A stretch of 64,000 bases of DNA, taken from assembly GCF_001625215.2 (NCBI RefSeq), contig NC_030386.2, forward strand, positions 37,513,296 through 37,577,295, written 5' to 3'. The stretch is from Daucus carota subsp. sativus. Its lineage: Eukaryota > Streptophyta > Magnoliopsida > Apiales > Apiaceae. Below, one piece after another: positions 11,921 to 23,787 of this stretch. Position 1 is the stretch's first letter; every line of letters starts with the position of its first letter. The position numbers and the translations under genes are program-made. Below the pieces are notes generated by a model. That model did not search any database. It saw nothing but the letters and a program-made list of their open reading frames with translations, and was not told the DNA's origin.

Positions 11921-11942
11921 GGGGTCGCCTAACGGCGACCCC
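11921..11942. repeat. perfect GC-rich hairpin inside the left array unit
   Basis: Nine-base arms GGGGTCGCC and GGCGACCCC around a 4-base loop, in otherwise AT-rich DNA. Decayed equivalents lie near 12835, 13677 and 14567, and in the right array near 58303, 59066, 59990 and 61783. Confidence 0.8.
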
Positions 11943-14843
11943 TCGTATCTTAAATAAAATAACGAAAAATTATAATAAACTATATGCTACAAATTTTATT
12001 GTCAAGTTATTTAAATGAATAATGCTCATTTATCAAATTTTTATTTATAGAAAAATATGCTCATAGCATTTTGGCCCGTGCTACGCACACGGGTATGATT
12101 TGTTTTTATCTAGTTAACCTATAAATTTTTTATTAACAAACAATATGATATGAGATATAAGTTATGAAAGGCAACGTATGTCATAGTCAAAATACTCGAG
12201 TTATGTTATTGACGATCAGTACGTTGTAGATGTTAAAAATAAAATATATACGAATTTCGATTGAAAAAATTAAAATCACGCAACAGAAATTATGACGACG
12301 CAGACTATATAAATCTTTGTATTTAGAAACATAAATAATTCTTAATTTAACATGATTAGACAGATTATAAAGCTTCCATTCATTCCTTAATTATAAAATT
12401 AAGGTGAATATACTGACGCTAGAGTCTCCTCCTTCCTTAATTAATATTAATAAATTGATTAAGAAATAATTAACCTTAAACGAATACATCAATAAAGAAA
12501 TACATAGCAGTCATAATTCAATTACATTACTAAAATTATATGCTACAATTATTGACTATATTTAAAATTGATAATAAGCAGATATACGTGATAAATATTT
12601 TTAATAAAACAGTTTCCGTATTGTTTTTATAACGGGATAGATATTCATTAGTATCATTAATATAACCAAATATTTAATAAAATGATAATTTATAATGTTT
12701 TGAATAAAAGTTTATAGATCTATTATTAAATCATTATTTGTATAGATAAAATAATAAAAAAATATTAAGTAATTTTTTCTAAAATATTAATAAAAGACAT
12801 GAAAATAGTAATGACTATATAATTAAAATTTCTCGGGGTTCGCCTAACGGCGACCCCTTGTATCTTAAATAAAATAACAAAAAATTATAATTAATTGTAT
12901 GTAAAAAAATTTATTATTAAGTTATTTAGATGAAAATATGCTCATAGCATTTTGGCCCGTGCTAAGCACATGAGTATGATTTTTTGTTTTTTTTTATCTA
13001 GGTAAGCTATACATTTTTTATTAACAAACAATATGATATGAGATATAAGTTACGAAAGACAACGCATATAAGAGTCAAAATAATCGTGTTATGTTATTGG
13101 CGATCAGTACTCTGTAAATGTTAAAGATAATATATATGATTCGATTGAAAAACAATAAAATCACGCAACAAGAATTATAAAGACGCAGACTATTTAGAAA
13201 CATAAATAATTTTAAACTTAACCCTATTATGCAGATTATAAACTTTCCATCCGTTCCTTAATTATAAAATTAAGGTGAATATGCTGATAATAGAGTTTCC
13301 TACCTTCCTTAAATAAAATTGATGAATAAGTTAAGGAATAACTAACCTTGCGGGAATACATCAATAAAGGAATACCATCCTACAATTATTGCCTATATTT
13401 AAAATTTATAATAAGAAGATATACGTGATAAATATTTATAATGAAATAGATTATGTATTGTTTTTATAACGGAATATACTTTGCATTAGCATCATTAATA
13501 TAACCAAATATTTAATATAATAATAAATTTTTGATGTTTGGAATAGAAATTTATAAGTATATAGATCAATTATTAAATTATTATTTATATAGTTAAAATA
13601 AAAATATTTGGTAATTTTTACCAAAATATTTATAAAAGACATGAAAATAGTAATGACTGTATAATTAAAATTTCTCGATGTCGCCTAACGACGACCCCTC
13701 GTATCTTAAATAAAATAACAAAAAATTATAATTAATTGTATGTAAAAAAATTTATTGTTAAGTTATTTAAATGAAAATATCCTCATAGAATTTTGGCCCG
13801 TGCTACGCAAATATGTATGATTTTTTGTTTTTTTATAGTTAAGCTATGCATTTTTTCATTAACAAACAATATGATATGAGATATAAGTTATGAAAGGGAA
13901 CGTATGTAAGAGTCAAAATAATCGTTTTATATTGTTGGCGATCAGTACGTTGTAAATGTGAAAGATAATATATATGATTCGATTAAAAAAAAAATCACGC
14001 AACAGAAATTATAACGACGCAGACTATATAAATCTTTGTATTTAGAAACAGAAATAATTTTAAACTTAACCTGATTATGCAGATTATAAAGCTTCCATCC
14101 ATTCCTTAATTATAAAATTAAGGTGAATATGCTGATAAAAGAGTTCCCTCCCTTCCTTTATAAAATTTGATAAATAAGTTAAGGATTAACTAACCTTGAA
14201 GGACTTCATCAATAAAGGAATACATATGTGATCATAATTCAGTTATATTACTGAAATTATATGCTACAATTATTGTCTATATTTAAATTTTATAATAAGA
14301 AGATAAACGTGATAAATATTTATAATGGAATAGATTCTGTATTGTCTTTATAATAGAATATACTTTTCATTAGTATCATTAATATAACCAAATATTTAAT
14401 ATAATAATAATTTTTTATGTTTGGAATAAAAATTTATAAGTTTATAGATCTATTATTAAATCATTATTTGTATAGTTAAAATAAATAAAAATATTTGATA
14501 ATTTTTACTAAAATATTTATAAAAGACATGAAAATAGTAATCACTATATAATTAAAAAATTTTGGGGTTGGCTAACTGCGACCCCTCGTATTTTAAATAA
14601 AATAACAAAAAATTATAATTGATTGTATGTAAGAAAATTTATTGTTAAGTTATTTAAATAAAAATATGCTCATAGCTTTTGGCCCGTGTTACGCACATGG
14701 GTATGATTTTTTGTTTTTTTTATATAGTTAAGCTATACATTTTTTATTAACAAATAATATGATATGAGATATGAGTTATGAAATGCAACGCACGTAAGAG
14801 TCAAAATAATCATGTTATGTTATTGACGATCAGTACGTTGTAA

Positions 14844-15153
14844 TGTTGTGTTTGGTTGGGGTGAATGATTCCGGAAGGAATGAAATGAAAAATGAACTAT
14901 ATTATGGGCAATTGTTAACAAATTTCATTCCATCCTCCATTCCATTCCTAACATTATGTGCTAGAGATAATACCTTCAATTTGAGATGTAATGCTCCATT
15001 CTCTCCTACCCCCAATTTCTCCTCAAATCTCATCATAACAATTTTGCCCTCACTTACATTTATTCCAAAACTTCCCTCCTATCTCTATTAGTTCCTAAGT
15101 AATTTTACTCATTTCATTCCATTCCATTCCATTCTCCCCAACCAAACACAACA
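14844..15153. mobile_element. Tourist/Harbinger-like MITE with TAA target duplication
   Basis: 310 bp with 18-bp perfect inverted ends TGTTGTGTTTGGTTGGGG. It is flanked by TAA (14841-14843 and 15154-15156). The neighbouring array units show the empty site (GTTGTAAATGTTAAAG), which proves insertion. Subterminal ATTCCATTCC-rich sequence; no transposase. A short frame inside (14843-15091) is chance. Confidence 0.88.
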
Positions 15154-15411
15154 TAAATGTTAAAGATAATATATACGATTCGATTGAAAAAAAATAAAAT
15201 CACACAACAGAAATTATAACGACGCAGACTATATAAATCTTTGTATTTAGAAATAGAAATAAGTTTAAACTTAACCTGATTATGCAGATTATAAAGCTTC
15301 CATCCATTACTTAATTATAAAAGTAAGGTGAATATGCTGATAAAAGAGTTTTCTCCCGTCCTTAATAAAAATTGATTGATAAGTTAAGGAATAACTAACC
15401 TTGAAGGAATA

Positions 15412-16687
15412 AATCACACATTTTCTCACATGGCAGTTGAACTGAATGAGATCCTGGCGATGATACACACGTAACTTACTTCCTTTTTCTTGCCAGGAAA
15501 TGAGCACTTAAATCAGCTCCAATTTTTCGTTTGCAAGCCGATCTACATTCTCTCCCAAACCAGATCTCTTTTCATAGCTACCAACTTAGATCTATTTTAC
15601 CCCCCACAGATTTCAAAGGTGCATGTCATCTCAGGGACGTGACTGTGAGGATGAGGATATGTAACTGATCATCTCTTTCTCATCTCTCTCTCTCTTTCTA
15701 TTCCTTCCTCTTCCACCGCAGTTCGCCGGCCGTTGCCGCCGGCTCTCGTATCTTTCCCCGCGCTCTCTCTCTCTGGCAATCTGAAAATGGCGCTGTTTAT
15801 CTGTCCTAGGGAAGTGAGTTTTGTTGGAGATTCCAGGTCCTTTTTTATCGTCGAGCCTATCGATGTCGACGAAGCCAATCGACGATTTGGCTTTTGAATT
15901 ACTTCTTTTGTTTGATTTAATCTTTATTTGTCGTCGTTATTTTTTATATTTTGATATTCATCCATATTTATATATATTTGTGTTGTTTTGGTATTGCTAA
16001 TTTTTATGGATGTAGGAACTTCTTACCTAACAAGGTCATATCCATGGTGGTGATGGATAGGTACAGAAGGGGTGGAGAAGAAGAGCTAATTTGGCGACGA
16101 TAATTGTGCCTTAATTAAGGATATTAATTATTCTTAATTAAGGTTTTTAGTACCATTTATGGCGACCATTATTGGGGCATTATTGGCCCATAGAGGCATT
16201 TAAGTGCCATAATGTTGGCTCGTTTATGTCTGTATTTTAATTTTTTTTCAAATTCGCTCACATTCGTTTCATTCTGTTTTGTCTTATTTTCAGGATGTTT
16301 GAAAAAGATTTTAAGAATTTATTTATTAAGGCTGCTTCCGAGAAGACGCGAACTTTGGTGTACAAGACAGTTGAGCTACAAACATAGATAGAAAGGAATA
16401 AAGAAGACATCAATTTTAGTCTGTTTTGTAATCGATGTAATTTTTGTAGGGCACTCTTTTTCCTCCTTGAGTTTTTTCCCACAGGGTTTTGCTCTTGAGG
16501 GGTTTTAACGAGGCCTTTTTTTTGTGGGTTATCTCTTCTGACTTGAAAGGCTATGTTATCTAAGTTTCCGGAGTATTTACATACTTTCGGTTAGATGATA
16601 TACCTTCTTGAACGAAGGAAACTCTGTCCATCCGGATTTGTAACTTTCTTTCTTGGTATAATACAACCGTTTTATGGGAAAAAAAAA
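15412..16687 (+). mobile_element. poly(A)-tailed chimeric retroposon, copy 1
   Basis: An insertion of 1,276 bp ending in an A tail, flanked by a 19-bp direct repeat (15393-15411 and 16688-16706, AACTAACCTTGAAGGAATA). This is the mark of L1-machinery retroposition. The last ~800 bp (from about 15900; TATGGATGTAGGAACTTCTT, TTAATTAAGG repeats, TTTTTTCCCACAGGGTTTTG, CCTTGAACGAAGG-like tail) are shared with the minus-strand copy at 22465-23787. The first ~490 bp are not. A 36-residue frame starts at 15787 (MALFICPREV) without known homology; no RT seen. Confidence 0.82.
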
Positions 16688-16788
16688 AACTAACCTTGAA
16701 GGAATACATCAATAAAGGAATACATATGTGATCATAATTCAGTTACATTACTAAAATTATATGCTACAATTATTGTCTATATTTAAAA

Positions 16789-18175
16789 TCAATATACTTA
16801 TATAAAGGAGAAGCGAGGGGCGTGTAGGTGGCACCTCTCACATCGCTCCGTTCTATTTTTCTAATTTTCAGGAATTTTTGGATGAAAAATATCAAAAATT
16901 AGAACTACCTTTTATAGTTTCGGGTATATTAGAAGCAAGTTTCAGAATCTGATTTTGTTTCAGATTATTTATGGAATATAGTAGTTTGAAAGTTTTAATC
17001 TGATTTTGTTTCGGATTATTTAATTATGGGAAAGAGTAGCACACAAGTCTCTCTGCACCTATAAATACCCCTATAGATTGTAGGGTTTTGGATCATCTAA
17101 ACACAACCTCCTCTCTCTCAATACCACAACTCTACCTTTCTCTAGTGATAGTTCTCTTGCTTGATTTCTAGCTCGGTGGTGCCGTCCTTCTGCAACGATA
17201 AGTGAAGGCTGTTTATATAGTATTAAAAAAATAAAGGTTGCTGCAAACAAAGATAGTTATATATCGCTATGTGGGAGTCGACAAATTAAAACAGGGGAAA
17301 AGAATATAGTCTTGACATGATATTGATGGATGATATCAATAAATTAACTATTAGTGATATATGTTTGTTGGTTATTCTTTTATAATATTTGTTTTGTTCA
17401 TCGGACATGTTTGTTGTTGTTAATTTATATATGATTTACTTTGTATACAGGAAAATATGGTGGAGAAGCGAGGGGCGTGTAGGTGACGGCTCTCACATCG
17501 CTCCGTTCTATTTTTCTAATTTCTGTAATTTTTGGGTGAAAAATATCAATAATTAGAACTACCTTTTTTAGTTTCGGGTATATTAGAAGCAAGTTTCAGA
17601 ATCTGATTTTGTTTCAGATTATTTACGGAATATAGTAGCTTGAAAGTTTTAATCTGATTTTATTTCAGATTATTTAATTATGAGAAAGAGTAGCACACAA
17701 GTCTCTCTGCATCTATAAATATCCATATAGATCGTAAGGTTTTGGATCATCTAAACACAACCTCCTCTCTCTCTCACAATACTACAACCTCATGGATTTA
17801 AGTTAGATGTTTTTGTGCACAATCAATCCAAAAAAATTGGCGGAAGGTGACAATGTAAGAACATGATTACTTTTCAAAAAAAAAAAACACAAATAAAATT
17901 AAGATTCGCCGTGTTTCAAATTGTTAATTACCTGTATAAATTTATTTTCAATTTTTCACCATGAATTATAGTCCAATTTTGAAATTTTATATATTAGTAT
18001 TGGTATTACATCAAGATTTTTATAATATAAAATTATTTTATCCTACAAATTTTAATTTTGAAACGTTAATATAATTATTATAAACAACCACAAAATTATT
18101 TTATTCTAAAAATATTAATGTTGAATCATTAATATAATTTTTATAGGTCGCCGCAACGCGCGGCTTCTCAACTAG
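16789..18175 (+). mobile_element. small non-autonomous Helitron B with proven empty site
   Basis: Starts TCAATATACTT after ATTTAAAA and ends GCCGCAACGCGCGGCTTC (hairpin), TCAACTAG at 18175, followed by TTTATAATAAG. Neighbouring array units read ATTTAAAATTTATAATAAG without interruption (for example near 13395), so the insertion lies exactly between A and T. It contains two copies of a promoter-like segment (listed separately). 1,387 bp, no Rep/helicase. Confidence 0.9.
16806..17790 (+). repeat. direct repeat of a promoter/5'UTR-like segment inside Helitron B
   Basis: Two copies of about 330 bp, 16806-17135 and 17462-17790, both starting GAGAAGCGAGGGGCGTGTAG. Both end with a TATA-like CTATAAATA, then GTTTTGGATCATCTAAACAC and a CCTCCTCTCTCTC leader. 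Together they look like a captured plant promoter plus transcript start. Copy 1 continues to CTCGGTGGTGCCGTCC; no reading frame follows. Confidence 0.7.
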
Positions 18176-18559
18176 TTTATAATAAGAAGATATACGTGAT
18201 AAATATTTATAATGGAATAGATTCTGTATTGTTTTATAACGGAATATACTTTTCATTAGTATCATTAATATAACCAAATATTTAATATAATAATACTTTT
18301 TTATGTTTGGAATAAAAATTTATAAGTTTATAGATTTATTATTAAATCAATATTTGTATAGTTAAAAATTTATAAGTTTATAGATATACTATTAAATAAT
18401 AATTTGTATAATTTACTGTATGTAAAATTTTTTATTGTTAAGTTATTTAAACTTCTAATATGCTCATTTATCAGATTAATATATTAATAGATATATACTC
18501 ATAGCATTTTGGCCAGTGCTACGCACACGAGTATGATTTTTGTTTTTTTATCTAATATA

Positions 18560-20140
18560 TCAAAACTTCATAATTAAAAGTTAAAATTGTTGAATGAAAA
18601 AATTCTTTGTTATTCGAAAACCATAACTGAAAGTCTTAATTTGAAAATTGAATGTGGTGAAATGGAAACTGCATAAATTATACGAAAAAACATTGTAGTA
18701 ATATATGCTAAAATTAGTGATAATTAAATTAAGTTTGATTACGTTTTCTTATTTGCATATGAATTATAGCTTGATAGATCCATATATTTGGAAATTTTAA
18801 AAATCTAATATATAAACACTTCATCATCAAGAACTAAAATTGTGGAGTTAAAAGGTGTTGCATTGATATGAAATTATATAAAAAAAAATCTAGATTTGAA
18901 ACTTGAATGTGATGAATATGGAAACCAGTACATATATTAGAAAAAATGATTGTAATAATAAATGTCAAAATCAGCGAAAAGCAAATAAACATTGACTGCC
19001 TTTCTTTATTTACATATGAGTTATAGCAGGCTTGACCTATTTATCCGAAAATTTAAAAAGTCAAATATATAAAAACTTACTTATCGAGAGCTAAAATTGT
19101 GGAGTGAAAAGATACTCTATTAATAATACAATTATAACAAAAAAATCTTGATTTTAAAATTGAATATAATGAACATGGACACCGCATAAATTAAACAAAA
19201 ACGTATTGTAATAATGAATGTCATAACAGTGGAAATCAAATGAAGTTTGACTTCTCTATTCGCATATAAGCTATAGCAATTCAGATCCATGTATCGAAAG
19301 TTTGAAAAATCTTTGTATATGAAAACTTCCTTATCAAGAGCTGAAATTATGGAGAGAGAAAAGACTCAATTAATTTGAAATTATAACAAAAAGTATTGAT
19401 TTGCTTATTGAATTGTTAATGTATATGGAAGCCACTATATTTTATACAAAAATGGATTGTAATAATAAATGCCAAAATCATTGAAAATCGAATAAATTTT
19501 GATTATGTTTCCTTATTTACATATAAGTTACAGCAGGCTAGATTCCTGTATCTGAAAATTTAAAAAGTCTAATATATAGAAACTTCCTTATCAAGAGTTA
19601 AAATTGTGGAGTGAAGAAATACTTTGTTAATCGGAAATTATAACAAAAAGTCGATTTGAAAATTAAATATAGTGAAAATAGAAACCACACAAATTATACG
19701 AAAAAATATTGTAGTAATAAATGCTAAAATAAGTGGAAATCAAATTATATTTGACTATGTTTTCTTACTTGCTATGAGTTATAGTAGTGTATACGTATGT
19801 ATCGGAAAATATAAAAAAAATTAATACATAAAAACTTTATTATCAAGAGCTAAAATTGTGGTGTTAAAAAGTCTAGATCCATGTATCCGAATATTTAAAA
19901 ATCTAATATATAAAAACTTCGTTATTAAGAGCTAAAATTGTGGAGTGAAAAAAGACTCCATTAATTCGAAATTATAACAAAAAATCAAGATTTGAAAATT
20001 GAATATACTGAATATCGAAACCACTACATATTATACAAAAAAGGATTGTAATAATAAATGCCAAAATCATTGAAAATCAAATATATTTTGACTACTTTTC
20101 CCTATTTACATATGAGTTGTAGCAGGCTAGATTCATGTAT
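18560..20140 (-). repeat. about 250-bp tandem repeats in Helitron A
   Basis: Diverged units marked by TTACATATGAGTTATAGC-like sequence at about 18757, 19010, 19260, 19508, 19765 and 20105. Each unit also holds AAATTGTGGAGTGAAAA-like, TTGAAAATTGAATAT-like and GATTGTAATAATAAATG-like blocks. The same repeat, inverted, is in Helitron D at about 55975-57400. Confidence 0.75.
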
Positions 20141-21207
20141 CTGGACGGAAATTGCGTCATATTCATTCTCTGTGTCTCTTGTCAAAAAACAATGGCACAT
20201 GATAAAAAGTTAACAAAAAGTCTAGATCAATGAAGCAGATGTTGAGGAAAAGTGAATACAAATCTTCACACGATGAGCATCCGATGGTGGCCAAGACGAA
20301 TCATCTTTGTTCAACAGTTGTAAGGAAAACTCAATAACAAAAAGAGGCTCAATAAATACAGTGGAGGACATATATGCATCATCATAATCACTATCAATAC
20401 GAAAGGAAATTATGCAAAAAAATTAAAAAAAATTAATTACAAATTATCATGTCATCTATACAAAATCAAAATAAATTGAATCCAGAAGAATTAAAAAACA
20501 AAACACTAAGATTACTTTTTGCACAACACAAATCCCAACACGAAGAGTTAAAAATGATGTTCAAAAAATAATCCCAATTTCTATATCACAACACAAATCT
20601 TTCGTTTGCACTAAAGTGTTCGAACCTTTTCTCAAATTCCTGGAACATGAAATCAATAGAAATCGTGAGGACGGATCTCTCAGCTTTTCTCTGTAGCAAA
20701 TTATCAAACACGTTAAATACAAAATCATGTACTGATTATGGTACCTGCAGCGTTCAAACAACAAACTTCAGAACCCGTTCAAAAATAATAGAATGAAGAA
20801 ATATACACAATGTAGCAAATATTGTAAATTAAGATGGAAATAGTGCAGACTTATTTCACGGCCAATGGTGTTATTCTCTTTTTGACTTCGAAACATCATC
20901 CTTTGTCGAAGCATCGTCGCAAAAGGACTTTGACGGATACTACCTGATGCATACACGGATCAACGCGATTTGTGCAAGATAAGTACAATTTGATTATACA
21001 ATATAGTAAATAAGCGCAAAGCAAAATCCGTGGATAGAGAAATTAATGTGTAAAGAAAGCCAAGATCAGTAGTACTACACCAAAATCCGACCGAGAACAC
21101 AAATCAGTTCGAAAGCCAAGCAAGAAAACATACTCGTCGCGATTACATGCGTGGAAGAAAGAATGATTTCGAATGTGAAATCCAACTAATCTGCTTTGAT
21201 CTAATAA

Positions 21208-21602
21208 GAGCATCTCCAACGGCGTTGGCTATAATTGTTGGCTAAATTGGACCTGTAAGACATTATGTAAAATTTACTGAACCTGTAAGACATTTTGCTT
21301 CAATGGTATTGGCTATATTGGTTGGCTATAATTTAAAAATAGTATGTTATTAATATTTCAAATTGTTAAAATATAATATATCAGTTCAATATGGTAATAA
21401 ATGATGTACAATCTTCCTACAGATTTTCTTACAGACCTGTAGAGGTTCGACAAATTTAGCCATCCATAGGAGGTTGGCTAAATTTATAGACAACAGCTGA
21501 GCATGGTTGGAGTTACGTTTTTGGAGCTGTTGGCTAAATATTTTTATTTTAGGTATGCCAAATCACTTTTTAGCCAAGGGTTTTAGATGGTTGGAGATGC
21601 TC
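21208..21602. mobile_element. MITE with GAGCATCTCCAAC ends and TAA duplication
   Basis: Ends GAGCATCTCCAAC / GTTGGAGATGCTC form perfect 13-bp inverted repeats and are flanked by TAA on both sides (21205-21207, 21603-21605), as in PIF/Harbinger-type MITEs. Internal GTTGGCTAAAT motifs recur near both ends. Nested in the 5' part of Helitron A. Confidence 0.85.
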
Positions 21603-21986
21603 TAAGAATATCATATGCAAATAAGTAGCAAAGCTTAAATCTAAACTGACGTCGTGATTAGTGGCACGATTCAAGGATGTGTGATTAATGCTATTTTTAA
21701 ATTCTGATCTTAATATGATGATCCTGATATGATTTGAATGAGCTCGTAATGAGTGGCTTGATCGAAGGGATTGCATTCAATGCTGCGCTACTGATATGGT
21801 ATGAACATGGTGCATATCCAGTATTATCCGGGTCGGGTCAAATAAAGATCCGAAATATCTTTTCATAGTGTTAATTTGAAAGATGAAGATGCTGGGTCGA
21901 TCCAGAGCTTAATGGGTTGATCCAAGAGCATGTGAAATTACCATATCAGCTTTAAAAAATGACTCATGCTTTAAGAAGTATATAGA

Positions 21987-22445
21987 TTCTTATTTGAATA
22001 AAAACTAAGTATTAAAGTAAGTATAAATAAAATATGAAAATATTTTATTTACAAATTCTGAAATATGTTGAAAAAGGAAAGTGATTAATGAAACCGAGAT
22101 GGAGACACGGAGTTAGTATAAATCTTATATACTTACAAGTTTATTACTAGCATAAATTAGGTGATTAATAAATTGTAGTAGAAGCCAATAAAAGGCACAA
22201 ATAGTTGATAATATAAGAGATACAAATGTCCGAGAATATGATCATGCTTGTAGTAAAGAGACATGGTATGTTCTTCGTGTTCCATGTTTTCTCTATCTAA
22301 GAAAAGTAGTTTCGATGGGTTTATATGTTAGCACTCGTGAAAATTTATTCATAAACTTATTTTAGAATTTTCAAAACAAAACGAGGTAAATAAATTTTAA
22401 TAATATTTTTATTTTAACTAAAAATCTCCTTTTTACCCTTCTTCA
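21987..22445. other. intergenic, no gene seen
   Basis: AT-rich DNA between the 5' end of Helitron A and the retroposon target duplication at 22446. Confidence 0.5.
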
Positions 22446-22464
22446 TAATCAGAGGGTCATATCT

Positions 22465-23787
22465 TTTTTTTTTTTTTTTGTCATAAGACGGTAGTATTAT
22501 ACCAAGAATAGAAGTTACAATCCGAATGGACAGAGTTTCTTTCATTCAAGAAAGTATATCATCTAACCGAGAGTAAGTAATTACTTCGGATGTTTAGATA
22601 ATATCTCCTTTCAAGTCAGAAGAGAAAACCCACCAAAAAGGGCCTCGTTAAAACCTCTCAAGAGTAAAACCCTGTGGGAAAAAAACTCAAGGAGGAAAAA
22701 GAGTGCCCTCTAAAATTACATCGTTTACAAAATAGACTAAAAATTGATGTCTTGTATATTCTCTTCTATCAATATTTGAAACTCAATTGTCTTGTACATC
22801 AATGTCCGTGTCTTCTCGATAGCATCCTTAATAAATTTATAAAATCTCTATCAACATCCTGAAAATAAGACAAAACCGAATAAAAGGTATATAAGTGAAT
22901 TTTAAAAAAAAACTAAAATAAAGACATAAGTAAGCCAACATGATGGCATTTAAATGCCTTCATAGGCCAAAAAAAACCCCAATCAAGGTCACCAGAAATG
23001 GTAAAAAAAAACCCATAATTAAGAATAATTAATATTCTTAATTAGGCACAATTAAGCCCAATTAACGCCCTTCTTCTCCACCCCTGGATCTCTCCACCAC
23101 CGCCATGAAAGTATGATCTTGTTATGCAAGAAGCTCCTACATCCATACCATTTAGTAGTACCAAAACCAACATAAAATATATATGTATAAAAACCAATAA
23201 AATGAATAATTATAAAAAATAAAGACTCGCATAACAAAATAAAATAATATTTTATTGCCATTTTTCCAGAATTTTAGTCCAGACAGCCGCATCGGACCAC
23301 TCCCGACCCCGTCGGAAAAACTGCAATACCACCACACCGTCTCTCTCGTTTACGATTTCTTCTAGCAGCATCACGCGTCTTGCGCTTGCGTTTCTCCTGA
23401 TTGGTCTCGAAATACCTTCTCCTCTTACACTCCTGAATAATCCCCGCCCTGAAAACCTCTCTTCGGAACCTTCCAATCAGCTTCTCCTCAGGCTCGTGCT
23501 CCCCCACAATCACCTCAGATTATACGCCGATTTGAAGAAAAGGGTGTTGGCATTAGCCAGCCCACGACACGCCACGTTGATCAGATCATGTTGGGATGAG
23601 AGAGGCGTGATGGGGGTTGGTGTATACTGTATATTGTTGATTCATATATCTTCACAGAATGCTAATAGAGTGTTACAGTGAAGTTGTCAAATGAAGCCTT
23701 TTCTTCTTCTTTTAGCAGCCGCGAAGGTAATTCCCATTGAGGGTTCTTGACTATTATGTTCGATGTGTTTGATTTCATTAATTTGTC
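22465..23787 (-). mobile_element. poly(A)-tailed chimeric retroposon, copy 2, carrying a bS21 sequence
   Basis: On the minus strand it ends in a long A tail (T-run 22465-22479 on plus). It is bounded by a 19-bp direct repeat TAATCAKAGGGTCATATCT (22446-22464 and 23788-23806, 18 of 19 matching). Its 3' ~800 bp match copy 1 at 15412-16687 in inverted orientation, including CCCTGTGGGAAAAAAACTC and TTAAGAATAATTAATATTC. Its 5' ~500 bp are different and encode a ribosomal protein bS21-like protein. Confidence 0.82.
23274..23570 (-). pseudogene. retroposed plastid-type ribosomal protein bS21, frameshifted
   Basis: The frame ending at 23513 reads VIVGEHEPEEKLIGRFRREV, then FRAGIIQECKRRRYFETNQE and KRKRKTRDAARRNRKRE. 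This is the conserved core of bacterial-type small-subunit protein S21, as in the plastid form (Arabidopsis GHS1). Upstream, in another frame, GLANANTLFFKSAYNL should join as AYNLQVIVGE. The junction CTGAGGTG at about 23519-23514 lacks one base compared with a CTGCAGGTG-type codon pair, so the frame is broken. No usable Met for a transit peptide was found. The tail after NRKRERR (CGGIAVFPTG) is not typical. It lies wholly inside the target duplication of the retroposon, so it was probably carried there by retroposition; no intron is seen. Confidence 0.75.

Larger units (their letters stand above)
8597..18540 (-). repeat. array of about 840-890-bp units each with a Helitron-3'-end-like hairpin (left array)
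   Basis: Units begin (plus strand) TTTTGGCCCGTGCTACGCAC at about 8756, 12071, 12952, 13792, 14680 and 18509; the terminal copy is at 8597. Uninterrupted spacings are 882, 842 and 891 bp. Each unit continues with AACAAACAATATGATATGAG, AATCACGCAACAGAAATTAT, ATTAATATAACCAAATATTT and ends with a second GC-rich hairpin (GGGGTCGCC/GGCGACCCC, perfect at 11921-11942). Hairpins at 12956, 13797, 14683 and 18513 have decayed; those at 8600, 8760 and 12075 are perfect. Non-coding. Confidence 0.85.
8587..21986 (-). mobile_element. composite Helitron A (minus orientation), broken by nested insertions
   Basis: Read on the minus strand it starts TCTATATACTTCTTAAAGC at 21986 after an A (21987). It ends with hairpin CCCGTG-7nt-CACGGG (8618-8600), then CTAG (8590-8587) followed by T. 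TC...CTAG inserted between A and T is the Helitron signature. It spans 13.4 kb, but subtracting the nested LINE, two MITEs, the retroposon and a small Helitron leaves about 7.6 kb. Its order is: 5' end of about 165 bp, a unique region, about 250-bp tandem repeats, then about 880-bp tandem repeats with hairpins. No Rep/helicase reading frame is seen, so it is non-autonomous or decayed. It is homologous to the plus-strand copy at 54568-62777. Confidence 0.82.

Noticed and set aside
23252..23476. Minus-strand frame of 74 residues (MEGSEERFSGRG)
   Set aside because: It is a shifted reading of the bS21 sequence; only the frame at 23274-23513 matches the family. Its tail could be the original C-terminus after a second frameshift, but this cannot be shown.
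23693..23730. ATGAAGCC...GCGAAG followed by GTAATT as a first exon for the STMP1-like gene
   Set aside because: It lies inside the retroposon's target duplication, and the STMP1-like frame has its own good start codon.
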